Source: Streptomyces sp. Ru62 (lineage in GTDB: Bacteria; Actinomycetota; Actinomycetes; Streptomycetales; Streptomycetaceae). Taken from it: DNA of 58,236 nt. A program made the position numbers and the translations under genes. The notes under the pieces are model-generated. The model had not been told where the DNA came from, did not search any database, and saw only the letters and a program-made list of their open reading frames with translations. Of this stretch, positions 1 through 8,398 are shown one piece after another; position 1 is the first letter of the stretch, and every line of letters begins with the position of its first letter. The stretch lies in contig NZ_PQSU01000045.1 in the NCBI RefSeq assembly GCF_002920615.1, forward strand, positions 1 through 58,236, read 5' to 3'.

Positions 1-223
1 AAGCACTGAGACCTGTCTTCGTCCCGTACATCACCGTCATGTACCCCTTCGCCGCGACGGCGAGGTCACCGTAGCCGTCCCCGTTGAAGTCGGCCGACCT
101 GCCGGCCGCCGACGCCTTGGGGTTCGGCACCGCACCGGCGGGAGAGCCCGCACCCAGGACGACCGCGCCCATCGACATGGCCGTCACGGTGGCCAGCACG
201 GCCAGCCTTCGAACACTGCGCAT
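1..223 (-). CDS. FG-GAP repeat exoprotein, N-terminal part (runs off the window)
   Basis: Reading from an ATG at 223 leftwards gives 74 codons with no stop, so the gene continues beyond the window. The first ~30 residues are a signal peptide: MRSVRRL, a hydrophobic stretch, then an AGA-type cleavage region. It is followed by ADFNGDGYGDLAVAA, the calcium-binding DxNGDGxxD loop of an FG-GAP (integrin alpha-like beta-propeller) repeat. A clear ribosome site (GAAAGGACGG) lies just upstream of the ATG. Such proteins are exported and bind or display on the cell surface; the substrate cannot be told from this fragment. The family call is firm, the function unknown. Confidence 0.85.
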   Translation of the reverse strand, partial: MRSVRRLAVLATVTAMSMGAVVLGAGSPAGAVPNPKASAAGRSADFNGDGYGDLAVAAKGYMTVMYGTKTGLSA

Positions 224-725
224 ACGTCCGTCCTTTCGTACCGCTTCAGCCCACGGACATCTGCCGTTCAGATCAGGGCTGCGCCACAGGAGACCGCCCA
301 AGGGAACGAACGGTTGTACGGCAGGGTGACGCCGGTGACCGGACGACAGGAAACTACGCCACCCGCAGAACCGTCCCTCTGCTGGAGAGCACCGGCACCC
401 AGCGCGTGCACTTCTTCGATGACACCCACACCGCCACCAGCCGCCATAAACTCGTCCATGACCGCCAAAGGACTGAAACCGTACAGCACGGAAGTACAGC
501 AACCCCAACGACCACAGATGACTCTCAGCAGCCGTCTACGGCCGATTGATCAGCCCAGCAAACCTCAGTGACCATCCCGCCGAGAGTTCGGGACGGAGAG
601 GTCGTGCCAGACGCGTGCCAGATCGTACGGGGAACCGCGGGGAACACCGGGGAGTCGAGGAACTCGCCTCCAGGCGTCGAGTCCCTTCCTCCCCAGGTCA
701 GTCCCCCAGCTAGCCCCAGATCACC
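224..725. other. Gene-poor stretch with degraded mobile-element sequence
   Basis: No convincing gene is seen in about 500 bases between the exoprotein and the first tRNA fragment. Short frames here lack ribosome sites and family resemblance. Bases 603-665 (gtgccagatcg, then cggggaac, gcggggaa) resemble bases 2630-2675, which also lie before a tRNA-Gly fragment, so both could be the 3' end of an old integrase gene plus attachment region. That origin is inference from the arrangement. Confidence 0.5.
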
Positions 726-774
726 TCAGCTTCCCAAGCTGAGAGTGCGAGTTCGATTCTCGTCACCCGCTCCA
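726..774 (+). repeat. tRNA-Gly(CCC) 3' fragment, attachment-site scar (copy A)
   Basis: The sequence holds a complete anticodon arm with loop TTCCCAA (anticodon CCC), a variable loop, a T arm (GCGAG/TTCGATT/CTCGT), the 3' acceptor strand CACCCGC and a discriminator plus CCA. The 5' acceptor strand and D arm are missing, so this is not a functional tRNA. Integrative elements in actinomycetes duplicate exactly this tRNA 3' part as attL/attR. Copies B (2743) and C (4374) share the same core. Confidence 0.75.
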
Positions 775-783
775 AGCTAAAGA

Positions 784-809
784 CCCAGGTCAGAGACCTG
801 GGCCTTTTT
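784..809 (+). terminator. Rho-independent terminator after tRNA fragment A
   Basis: Stem CCAGGTC / GACCTGG with a three-base loop followed by a run of five T (805-809). It sits just after the CCA end of the fragment, as a native tRNA terminator would, so it was probably carried with the tRNA 3' end. Confidence 0.8.
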
Positions 810-829
810 GTCGGGCGGTGATCTCTTCG

Positions 830-1021
830 CACGGTGACGGGCGCCGACACCCTCCGCCCGCTTCCTGGCCCCGTCTCGTGCAGCATGGCGGCAACGCTCA
901 AGGCCGGCCTGCCAGGCACCGCCAACTCCTTGATCAACTCCGCGAGATGACGCCGAGTGATCCCCGTGAACAGCTGATGCGCCAGCACCGCTCGATTGAC
1001 CGTGATCGCCATCCGGATCAT
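830..1021 (-). pseudogene. Transposase remnant (IS5-type), frameshifted
   Basis: One minus-strand frame reads AVLAHQLFTGITRRHLAEL and IKELA; the neighbouring frame continues with AGLERCRHAARDGARKRAEG. Together they resemble the N-terminal part of Streptomyces IS5-family transposases (ITxRHLxELIxELA, then a basic ER-rich stretch), joined by a frameshift. The catalytic DDE region is absent. It fits the other mobile-element scars around it. The family is recalled from memory and is only moderately sure. Confidence 0.4.
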
Positions 1022-1341
1022 GCCAGCTGCCAAACACGATGCCTCACCCGCTATCACTCACCAACTCGTAAAGTGGGTGTCGCAGGCTCGTGTCCTGCCG
1101 TCCCTACCGAACCGGGAGCGGTTCAGTGGATGGTGGTCGCCGCCCGACGTACGTACGGGGCATGGAAGACTCACGACACTGACCAAGGGTTGTGCACGCC
1201 GGTCCAACTCGACGCGTGAGAAGCGACATGCGTGCAACCTGTGACATCTGGGCATCCGCTGTGCGCTGAGTGCATGTAGGGAGGTGTCCTCGAAGTTCGC
1301 CTCCACTCGCATTCCTCTGTCCACACGTCCCAGGGGGACCC
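1022..1341. other. Upstream region of the secreted protein gene
   Basis: No gene seen. The region probably carries the promoter for the secreted protein that starts at 1342; I could not assign -35/-10 boxes with confidence. A short self-complementary motif gtacgtac lies near 1150. Confidence 0.4.
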
Positions 1342-2253
1342 TTGAACCTTCGCGTGCCCAACCGCGCCTTCACCCGAGTTGCCACCGCGCTCGCGCTCAC
1401 TCTGGCCTTCGCCGGTGCGAGCACCGGCCTGCTGCACGGGCCCGAAGCGCAGGCACTGACCGTATCGTCCGGCTCGATGAGCTTCAGCGGCGACGCGGGT
1501 GACTACATCAGCGGCGGCCAGTCGTATTCCTACTCGCCGGCCGCCGGCGATACCCTCAACGTCAACGGTTCGAGCGACGACAACCACATCTCCGTCAGCG
1601 TCGATGGCGCCAACGGTGACTGGTGGTACCTCGATCTCGCTGCTCCCGCCGGGCAACAGCTCGCGCCCGGTGACTACACCGGCGCCACCCGCTATCCGTT
1701 CAACGAGGCCGCGGAGCCCGGCCTTTCCATCGACGGCAACGGACGCGGGTGCAACACGCTGACCGGATCGTTTTCCGTCGCAGACGTGGTCTTCGGCCCG
1801 AACGGCTATGTGCAGAAACTCGACGCCACCTACGAGCAGCACTGTGAGGGCGGCACCGCCGCGCTGCGCGGCGAGATCCACATCAACAACCCGGCGCCGC
1901 CGGCTGCGCTCGACCTGGGCGTCGCCATCGACGTCAAGGGCACGGCGAGCTACCTGAACGGCAAGGCCACCATCGGCGGCACCGTCAGCTGCAACGAGCC
2001 GACCCAGGTGAACGTCTCCGGCACTGTCACGCAGGTCGCCCACCGCATCCTCATCAAGGGCTCCTACGCCACCAAGGTGGCCTGCGAGCCCGGCGCCCCG
2101 GTCACCTGGACCGCGACGGCCGCGCCCACCGGAACCACCCCGTTCCAGAAGGGCGACGTCGAGGTGCAGGCCCAGGCTCAGGCCCAGGACCCGCACTACG
2201 GCCAGACCGTGACGGTGACGCAGACCGCCGTGGTCGCGTTGAGCAAGGACTGA
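1342..2253 (+). CDS. Secreted protein of unknown function
   Basis: I choose the TTG at 1342 because cagggggacc precedes it at ribosome-site distance and translation from it gives a proper signal peptide (MNLRVPNRAFTRVATALAL, hydrophobic core, cleavage near AQA). The mature protein is about 265 residues, rich in Gly, Thr, Asn and Asp, low in Lys, with four to five Cys that may form disulfides (GCNTLTG, EQHCEGG, VSCNEP, VACEPG). No catalytic motif is visible. The pattern suggests a beta-sandwich extracellular protein. I do not recognise a family. A strong terminator follows at 2300, so it is a single-gene unit. Confidence 0.75.
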   Translation: MNLRVPNRAFTRVATALALTLAFAGASTGLLHGPEAQALTVSSGSMSFSGDAGDYISGGQSYSYSPAAGDTLNVNGSSDDNHISVSVDGANGDWWYLDLAAPAGQQLAPGDYTGATRYPFNEAAEPGLSIDGNGRGCNTLTGSFSVADVVFGPNGYVQKLDATYEQHCEGGTAALRGEIHINNPAPPAALDLGVAIDVKGTASYLNGKATIGGTVSCNEPTQVNVSGTVTQVAHRILIKGSYATKVACEPGAPVTWTATAAPTGTTPFQKGDVEVQAQAQAQDPHYGQTVTVTQTAVVALSKD

Positions 2254-2299
2254 TCAGCCGCACACCGTGGCAATGAACCGGACCGGGTGAACCGTTCTT

Positions 2300-2347
2300 C
2301 AAGGTGAGGTTCCGCGCCGGCGTATCCGGTGCGGAACCTCACCTTGT
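2300..2347 (+). terminator. Strong hairpin terminator
   Basis: A near-perfect inverted repeat: CAAGGTGAGGTTCCGC pairs with GCGGAACCTCACCTTG around a short loop (CGCC/CGTATC area). It lies 46 bases after the stop of the secreted protein. Confidence 0.8.
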
Positions 2348-2789
2348 TATGTCCTGGTTCTCAGGAGTTGCGTACGGTGATCGAGGACAACCCCGGATCC
2401 CGGACCAGGCGACGGCTGACATGCGTCTGCGACCGGGGGTCGGCTCGACGCGGAACCCAAAGACGCGTGCCGGAGACCCCCTGTCTTCATGCTCCGCCAC
2501 GCCAGAATCACCGGCCCCGATGGCCACTTTCGATCACACCGCACTCACGATCGATAGAACAACAGCTTCTCAACTGTGTCCGGTGTGCAAGAGTGCGGCA
2601 CCCATGGCCGCCCAGCGCACCACGAGCGCACCAGATCGAGCGGGGAACAGCGGGGAATCACGGTGAAAGCTGCCGAGTCTGCAGGGTCAGGAACAGACCG
2701 TTCCAGCAGGTCAGCCCCTACAACTGGTACTCGGTGTCCGCGGCTTCCCAAGCTGAGCGCTCCCGCCGCTGTCCGTGTACTCCGAGGAG
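2348..2789. other. Gene-poor stretch preceding attachment scar B
   Basis: No gene supported. Bases 2630-2675 (caccagatcgagcggggaac, then gcggggaatcacgg) match bases 603-665 in the equivalent place before tRNA fragment A. This is consistent with a second copy of an element end. Confidence 0.45.
2743..2757 (+). repeat. tRNA-Gly attachment core (copy B, short)
   Basis: The 15 bases GCTTCCCAAGCTGAG are identical to the anticodon-loop part of copies A and C, but the T arm and acceptor strand are gone. This may be an internal or half-deleted attachment site. Confidence 0.55.
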
Positions 2790-3392
2790 TCATAGGAGAT
2801 CCCGCCAGAAGGGCACCGTTGCTCGCGGGTTCCAGCTCTCGTCGACCTCGCCCCGCGCCTCGTCGAACTCCTGGCGCATGTAGTCGGCCAGGTCCAGGCC
2901 GTAATAGATGATGTCGGTCTGCCACATTGAGAGCACCGGATGCCCGAAGCTTCCCCGGCCGGCAGGCAGGTATCGGTGGGCATACACGGGCACCAGCACC
3001 GGCGCCTCCGCCAGATGATGCCGCGCCGTAGCCAGTGCCGCCGCCCCGTCGGCTGGACGCTCGCCCCAGCCCTCGTACCAGAACTCGTTGTGCTCAACGT
3101 CGAGCAGAACACCCTCGACCGGCCAGTCGAGCTGTCGACGCAAGCCGTCCAGATCGCCGCCGCGCCACTCCGGCCAGGGCCTGGACCAGGTCTGCCCGTC
3201 CTCTGGAGGGACGTTGACCGGGAGCCCGGCCGCAAGAAATGCTCGATGGTCGTCCGCGAACTCGAAGCCGTACTCGCGCTCGATGCGCGTGAACTCGGCG
3301 TCCGTCAGCCCCGGCTCGAACTCATAGAGGCCCGTCTGTGCCAGGCGACGTGCGGCCTCCACACCCAGACGTACTCCCTCATTGCTGATCAC
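2790..3392 (-). CDS. SMI1/KNR4 (SUKH) family protein
   Basis: 200 residues from the ATG at 3392. The N-terminal third carries the SUKH signature: FEPGLTDAEFTRIEREYGF, then FADDHRAFLAAGLPV and a Trp-rich stretch (TWSRPWPEWRGG). The C-terminal part has IIYYGLDLADYMRQEF. SUKH proteins commonly act as immunity proteins against contact-dependent or polymorphic toxins, or as other protein-interaction modules. No toxin gene is beside it, so it may be an orphan immunity gene carried by the degraded element between the tRNA scars. Family call good, partner unknown. Confidence 0.8.
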   Translation of the reverse strand: MISNEGVRLGVEAARRLAQTGLYEFEPGLTDAEFTRIEREYGFEFADDHRAFLAAGLPVNVPPEDGQTWSRPWPEWRGGDLDGLRRQLDWPVEGVLLDVEHNEFWYEGWGERPADGAAALATARHHLAEAPVLVPVYAHRYLPAGRGSFGHPVLSMWQTDIIYYGLDLADYMRQEFDEARGEVDESWNPRATVPFWRDLL

Positions 3393-3550
3393 CGCCGCAC
3401 GCTAGCGCCGACTGCAACCAACCGTCACCCGAGTTATGCGCGGGCTCCGTCTCAGTTTCCGTCTCATTCAGCAGCGTTCATGCTCGTTCAAGGTAGCCCC
3501 GCCCGCGCATAGGTCCCGGCAGTCAGCGGACAACGTGTGATCATGCCGAT

Positions 3551-4129
3551 ATGGCATCTGGTCGGATCATTTTCCTCAATGGCACCTCCAGCTCGGGGAA
3601 GTCGAGCATCGCCAGGGAGCTTTTGGACATCCTGGACGATGGTGTCTTCTTCCACATGGCGGTCGACGGCTTCAACGCGATGCGCAGTAAGCGGGAGCTG
3701 GGGGCGGAGGAACTCGATGCCGCGCTGCGGCGGACCAGGATGGGCTTCCACCGCTCGATTGCGGCCATGGCCGAGGCGGGCAACGACATCGTGGTCGACC
3801 ATGTGCTGAGCGAACCGTGGCGGCTGCTCGACTGCCTGACACTGCTACGGCCTGAGGACGTGCTGTTCGTCGGTGTCCACTGCCCGTTGGACGAGCTTGC
3901 CCGCCGCGAACTGGCCAGGGGCGACCGCCCGCCGGGCCTCGCGGCGCACCAGTACGACCTGGTCCACGGCCACGGTGACTACGACCTGGAGTGCGACACC
4001 AGCACGGCAAGCCCACGTGAATGCGCGCAACGGATCAAGGAGTTTCTCCCGCACCGCCCCAGCCCCACCGCCTTCACCCGCCTCCGCCGACGCCGCCTGA
4101 CTGACGGCCGGGAACCGCTGACGGCGTGA
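3551..4129 (+). CDS. Chloramphenicol phosphotransferase-like P-loop kinase
   Basis: 192 residues. It has an N-terminal Walker A GTSSSGKSS, a likely catalytic Asp in MAVDGFNAMR, and NDIVVDHVL followed by VGVHCPLDELARREL. This is the layout of the CPT family, which phosphorylates small hydroxylated substrates (chloramphenicol in the founding enzyme). The last ~25 residues are Arg-rich and outside the core fold. There is no strong ribosome site before the ATG at 3551. It stands alone between two attachment scars, so it is a candidate cargo gene. The true substrate cannot be predicted from sequence. Confidence 0.8.
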   Translation: MASGRIIFLNGTSSSGKSSIARELLDILDDGVFFHMAVDGFNAMRSKRELGAEELDAALRRTRMGFHRSIAAMAEAGNDIVVDHVLSEPWRLLDCLTLLRPEDVLFVGVHCPLDELARRELARGDRPPGLAAHQYDLVHGHGDYDLECDTSTASPRECAQRIKEFLPHRPSPTAFTRLRRRRLTDGREPLTA

Positions 4130-4373
4130 GGCATGCGTACTCGGCCGTTGGTTCGCTCGTGGCCGGCACCTGAGCCCTGGGGCTGATCCTTACGGGCAAG
4201 AGCCTGTTCATGAAGATCCACGTCTACGGCTGGAGTATTAAGGTGGTCGTGCCCTTGGCGTGCCCTTAAGGACGGACGACTGCGGCCAACAGCGGTGTCA
4301 TCCCGCCCACACGTAAACATCACCAGATTGCATACGCCCAGGTCACAGCCTGTCCGGGCGCCGAAGCACCATC

Positions 4374-4417
4374 GCTTCCCAAGCTGAGAGCGCGAGTTCG
4401 ATTCTCGTCACCCGCTC
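4374..4417 (+). repeat. tRNA-Gly(CCC) 3' fragment, attachment-site scar (copy C)
   Basis: Same anticodon loop, T arm and acceptor 3' strand as copy A (one base different in the variable loop, AGC instead of AGT), again without the 5' half. The CCA is cut after TC. Copies A and C bracket 3.6 kb carrying a secreted protein, a SUKH protein and a kinase. Confidence 0.75.
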
Positions 4418-4423
4418 TTTGAG

Positions 4424-4456
4424 AAACCCCCAGGTCATAGACCCGGGGGTTGTTTG
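4424..4456 (+). terminator. Terminator after tRNA fragment C
   Basis: AACCCCC pairs with GGGGGTT around a loop of about 13 bases, followed by TGTTTG. It is analogous in position to the terminator after copy A. Confidence 0.7.
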
Positions 4457-4543
4457 TTGTCTAGACCAGTGCGCGGGCTGCACACCACATCCGCACCACA
4501 AGGGCGCGGCTAGCTGCCGGTGGGCTTCTCGTTGTGGTTGGCA

Positions 4544-5071
4544 CTACAGCTGTCGTGCCAGAAGGTCTGCGGCCAGGTCGGCGAGGGCGCCGGGGGTCGG
4601 TGCGGCGTCGAGCTGGGCTCCTCGCTCGTCCGGTTCGAGGGGCTCGAGCGTGGCGAGCTGCGAGTCGAGCAGCGAGCCCGGCATGAAGTGGCCGTGGCGT
4701 CGCCGGAGCCGGCTCGCCAGCAGCTCGCGGTCGGCCGTCAGGTGCAGGAAGAAGGCGTCCGGGCAGGCCGTTCGCAGGGTGTCCCGGTAGCGTCGCTTGA
4801 GTGCGGAGCACGCGACCACCGCACCGGTGCCCGCCACATCGTGCTCGTGCAACCAGCGGCCGATGGACTCCAGCCAGGGCCGGCGGTCGGCATCGTCGAG
4901 CGGCGTGCCGGCCGACATCTTGGCGATGTGGGCAGGGGAGTGGAAGTCATCGCCATCCGCGAAGGGAACGGCCAGCCGTTGTGCCAGCAGACGGGCCACC
5001 GTGGTCTTGCCGATCCCTGCGACGCCGGTGACCACGACGCACGGGGGCCGATGCTCAGTGCGGTCCATCAT
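4544..5071 (-). CDS. gntK: Gluconokinase
   Basis: 175 residues. Walker A GVAGIGKTT is followed by the gluconokinase motifs FADGDDFHSPAHIAKMSAG, PLDDADRRPWL, CSALKRRYRDTLR and RRHGHFMPGSLLDSQ. It phosphorylates D-gluconate to 6-phosphogluconate with ATP in the cytoplasm, feeding the pentose phosphate pathway. Its ATG at 5071 lies 17 bases inside the end of the glucose-6-phosphate dehydrogenase gene, so the two are translated together. Both make 6-phosphogluconate or its lactone precursor. Confidence 0.93.
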   Translation of the reverse strand: MMDRTEHRPPCVVVTGVAGIGKTTVARLLAQRLAVPFADGDDFHSPAHIAKMSAGTPLDDADRRPWLESIGRWLHEHDVAGTGAVVACSALKRRYRDTLRTACPDAFFLHLTADRELLASRLRRRHGHFMPGSLLDSQLATLEPLEPDERGAQLDAAPTPGALADLAADLLARQL

Positions 5072-6488
5072 CGGGTAGCGCTTCGGGATGCAGCAGGTCG
5101 CTGCGCCGCCGTTGTGCGCCCTCGTGCGGCCGGGGAGGAGGTCCGTCGGATCCGGCCGGATACTCCTCCAGTGGGACGAGGTTGTTCTCCCATGCGCTCA
5201 GGACGGGTGTCAGCACCCGCCATGCCTCTTCCGCCTCGTCGCCACGGATGGACAGGGCCGGATCGCCGTTCATGACGTCCAGCAGGAGCCGGCCGTAGGC
5301 GGGCAGGTCGGGCGGCTCCATCCGCGCGGTCAGCGAGAGCTGGGTCAGGGCCTGGGCGCGTGCGCCGATGCCCGTCATGTCGAGGGTCATCCCTTCCGGC
5401 TCCAGTCCGAACCGCAGGACGTTGGGCAGGGCCTCTCCCTCGTGGCCGAAGGGCAGGTGGGGAACGGAGCGGAAGCGTACGGCGACCTCCTTGCGGTCCC
5501 GTCCGAGCGCCTTGCCGCTGCGCAGCCGGAACGTCGTCCCGGACCAGCGCCAGCTGTCCAGCTCCAGTTCGACCTCGGCGAAGGTCTCCGTGCGCCGCCC
5601 GGGATCCACGCCCTCCTCGTCGACGTAGGCGGGAGTGGCGTGGTCGCCGATCCGGCCGGACAGGTACCGTGCGCGGCGCGTGCGGTGCACGACGTCGTAG
5701 TCGGTCAGGAGCCGCACGGACCGCAGCACGTCGACCTTGCGGTCGCGCAGATCCCGCTCGCCGAGGGTGATCGGCGGCTCCATGGCCACGAGGCACAGCA
5801 GTTGCAGCAGATGGTTCTGCACCATGTCCTTCAGCGCGCCGACGCCGTCGTAGTAACCGGCCCGGCCTTCCAGGGCGAGGGTCTCGTCCCAGACGATCTC
5901 CACTTCCGCGATGTGGGTGCTGTTCCAGATGGGCTCCAGCACCCGGTTGGCGAGCCGGCTTCCGAGCACGTTCTGGACGGTCGTCATGGCGAGGAAGTGG
6001 TCGACCCGGAACACCGCCTGCTCGGGCACGAGACCGGCGAGCAGCAGGTTCAGTTCCCGGGCGCTCGCCAAGTCCTCGCCGAACGGCTTCTCCAGCACGA
6101 TGCGGCTGCCCTGCGGCAGGCCCGCCTCGTGCAGGGCGGTGACCATGTGCGGGAAGAGCGCCGGCGGGAGGGCCAGGTAGACGGCGATCGGGTCGTCGCC
6201 GGCGACGACCGCGGCGACGTCCTCGGAGTTGGTGACGTCGGCCCGCCGGTAGTGGGCCGAGGCCGCGACGGCCTTCCTGACACCGGCGGGGTGGGAGCCG
6301 CCGTGGCGGTCGAGCTGGTCGGTGATCCATCCGCGGTACTGGTCGCTGTCCCAGTCCTCCCTGCTCGCGCCGGTCAACCGGAAGCCGTCGCGGACGTGCC
6401 CCGCGGCCCGCAGGGCGGCCAGGGCCGGCAGGAGGTAGCGAGCGGTGAGGTCTCCCGTCGCGCCGAAGACGGCGAGCCGATCGATCAT
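5055..6488 (-). CDS. zwf: Glucose-6-phosphate 1-dehydrogenase (divergent)
   Basis: 477 residues from the ATG at 6488, whose ATGA overlaps the stop of the upstream GH15 gene. The dinucleotide motif FGATGDLTARYL is at the start, EKPFGEDLASAREL in the middle, and the substrate region is RVDHFLAMTTVQN. It oxidises glucose 6-phosphate to 6-phosphogluconolactone with reduction of NAD(P). The signature region is unusual: most family members read IDHYLGKExVQN, and here the Gly-Lys-Glu is Ala-Met-Thr, so the active-site Lys appears to be missing while His is kept. It may be a stress-linked paralogue with altered kinetics or substrate, as the GH15 and ADH neighbours also suggest. Confidence 0.85.
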   Translation of the reverse strand: MIDRLAVFGATGDLTARYLLPALAALRAAGHVRDGFRLTGASREDWDSDQYRGWITDQLDRHGGSHPAGVRKAVAASAHYRRADVTNSEDVAAVVAGDDPIAVYLALPPALFPHMVTALHEAGLPQGSRIVLEKPFGEDLASARELNLLLAGLVPEQAVFRVDHFLAMTTVQNVLGSRLANRVLEPIWNSTHIAEVEIVWDETLALEGRAGYYDGVGALKDMVQNHLLQLLCLVAMEPPITLGERDLRDRKVDVLRSVRLLTDYDVVHRTRRARYLSGRIGDHATPAYVDEEGVDPGRRTETFAEVELELDSWRWSGTTFRLRSGKALGRDRKEVAVRFRSVPHLPFGHEGEALPNVLRFGLEPEGMTLDMTGIGARAQALTQLSLTARMEPPDLPAYGRLLLDVMNGDPALSIRGDEAEEAWRVLTPVLSAWENNLVPLEEYPAGSDGPPPRPHEGAQRRRSDLLHPEALPDDGPH

Positions 6489-8332
6489 GCGCGAGCACCT
6501 GCCTTCGCCCGGGCGAGATTCACGCCACTGGCGATGATCCCGATATGGCTGAACGCCTGGGGGAAGTTGCCCATGAACTCCCCCGACGTGGGGTCGATCT
6601 GTTCCGGCAGCAGTCCGAGCGGGCTCGCACGGGCACACAGCGAGGCGTACAGCTCCTCGGCCTCCTCGATCCGGCCCTGGGCGGTCAGGTTGTCGGCCAG
6701 CCAGAAGCTGCACAGCACGAAGGCGCCCTCGTCGCCGGGCAGGCCGTCGGCTGATTCATGGTGCAGATAGCGGTGGAGCAGCCCGTCGCCGGCCGACAGG
6801 CGCTCGGCAATGGCCGTGGTGGTCGCCGCCATCCGCGGGTGGTCGGCCGGTACCACCCGACGCATCGGGAGCGCGAGCAAGCTCGCGTCCAGCACGCCGC
6901 CGCCGTTCAAGTGTGCGCTCAGCGTCTGCGCGTCCTCGTCCCAGGACTCCTCCAGGATGAGCCGGCGCAGCCGTTCGGCCGAGGCACGCCAGGCCGTGGT
7001 CGGCCCGGGCAGGCCGAGCCGTTCGCCGATGGCCGCGGCCCGGTCCAGGGCCACCTGGCACATCGCGGCCGAGTAGGTGAACACCCGGCCGTCGCTGCGC
7101 ACCTCCCAGATTCCCTGGTCCGGCCGGCGCCACGCCTGCTCCGCGGTGTCGGCCAGCCCCGCCAGGCCCGCCCACAGCGCGGGCTGCACCTGCCTGCCCG
7201 CGCGCAGCCACTGGTCGGTGCGCAGCCACTGGTCGGCGCAGTCCAGGATCTCGCCGTAGACGTCGTGCTGGCGCTGGTCGGCCGCGCCGTTGCCCCACCG
7301 CACCGGGGCGGAACGGCGGTACCCCTCCAACTCGGGGTCCTCGATCTCGTCGGGTACGGGGCCGCCGTCGAGGTTGTACATGATCCGGGGGCTGCGGCTC
7401 TGCTCGACGGCGTCGAGGACCCAGCCGAGGAAGGCGTCCGCCTCGCCGGTGAAGCCGATGCGCCGCAGGGCGAACACGGCGTAGGCAGCGTCCCGGATCC
7501 AGGCGTAGCGGTAGTCCCAGTTGCGGATTCCCCCGACCGGCGCGGGCAGGGAGGACGTGGGGGCCGCGACCAGGGCGCCGTTGGCCCAGTCGTCGCACAG
7601 CTTCAAGGTGATGGCGGCACGCCGGACCAGTGCCTCCTGGGGACCGGAGTAGTCGAAGTGCTTCATCCAGCGCCGCCACGCCTCGACGGTGTCCGCCAGC
7701 AACGCGTCGACCTGGAACCGGTGGTGGCGATGGAAGCGGCCCGAGGACAGGACGAGGTCGAGGTGTTCGCCCTGGCTGAGGTCGTGGACGCTGTGCAGGC
7801 CGGTCAGAGGCCGGTTGGAGCGCAGGTGCAGGCGCAGGTCCGGCCGCCGCGCGGGCCTCAGTCCCAGGCCGCTGAACAGCGCCTGCGCCGTGCCGCCGCC
7901 GCGCGGCTCCAGGTCCACCCGCAGCCGGACGTGCCCGGACAGGACCACGGCCGACCGCACCAGTTCGCGCCGCCCGGCAGGAAGGTCGTCGGTGAGGTCG
8001 GCGCCGGGCCGCAGGGCCAGCGCGTCGGTGACCCGCACCAGACCGGTCGCACTGCGCATCTCGGTCGTCAGTACGCCGGTGTCGGACTCATAGCGCTGCC
8101 GGGCCTCCACCAGGTCCTCCGGCGTGAGGGTGAAGTGCCCTCCTCGTGCGGTGTCCAGCAGGCCGCAGAACAGGGGGTCGGAGTCGAACCGGGGAAGGCA
8201 CATCCATGGGATCGATCCGTCCAGGCCTACCAGCGCGGCCGTCGAACCGTCCCCGATGAGGCCGAGGTCCTCCAACGGCAGGTAGCCCTCCCGTCTGCGG
8301 ACCGGACGGAACGGAGGATCGGGATCGTGCAT
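6485..8332 (-). CDS. Glycoside hydrolase family 15 protein (glucoamylase/trehalase-like)
   Basis: About 615 residues. The GH15 signatures are clear: YLPLEDLGLIGDGSTAALVG at the N-terminus, NWDYRYAWIRDAAYAVFALR in the middle, and GNFPQAFSHIGII near the C-terminus. The family includes glucoamylases and actinobacterial trehalases. No signal peptide is seen, so a cytoplasmic trehalase-like role is more likely than starch hydrolysis. I prefer the ATG at 8332, preceded by GCGAGGAGCC; a GTG at 8398 would add 22 residues. It is coupled to zwf by an ATGA overlap and follows the ADH gene, so glucose released here could go straight to the dehydrogenase. Confidence 0.85.
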   Translation of the reverse strand: MHDPDPPFRPVRRREGYLPLEDLGLIGDGSTAALVGLDGSIPWMCLPRFDSDPLFCGLLDTARGGHFTLTPEDLVEARQRYESDTGVLTTEMRSATGLVRVTDALALRPGADLTDDLPAGRRELVRSAVVLSGHVRLRVDLEPRGGGTAQALFSGLGLRPARRPDLRLHLRSNRPLTGLHSVHDLSQGEHLDLVLSSGRFHRHHRFQVDALLADTVEAWRRWMKHFDYSGPQEALVRRAAITLKLCDDWANGALVAAPTSSLPAPVGGIRNWDYRYAWIRDAAYAVFALRRIGFTGEADAFLGWVLDAVEQSRSPRIMYNLDGGPVPDEIEDPELEGYRRSAPVRWGNGAADQRQHDVYGEILDCADQWLRTDQWLRAGRQVQPALWAGLAGLADTAEQAWRRPDQGIWEVRSDGRVFTYSAAMCQVALDRAAAIGERLGLPGPTTAWRASAERLRRLILEESWDEDAQTLSAHLNGGGVLDASLLALPMRRVVPADHPRMAATTTAIAERLSAGDGLLHRYLHHESADGLPGDEGAFVLCSFWLADNLTAQGRIEEAEELYASLCARASPLGLLPEQIDPTSGEFMGNFPQAFSHIGIIASGVNLARAKAGARA

Positions 8333-8398
8333 GGCTCCTCGCTTCCGCAGCGCCGAGAGCACCGTCCGGCGCGGCGTGTAGGTCCGGAAAGACGTCAC

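Larger units (their letters stand above)
4130..4543. other. Intergenic stretch holding scar C and its terminator
   Basis: No gene seen apart from the tRNA fragment at 4374-4417 and the hairpin at 4424. Base composition around 4200-4330 is slightly less GC-rich than the surrounding genes. Confidence 0.5.

Noticed and set aside
710..1057. A 115-residue minus-strand frame taken as an intact gene.
   Set aside because: It runs through the terminator and the tRNA fragment, and the transposase-like part changes frame, so only a remnant is listed.
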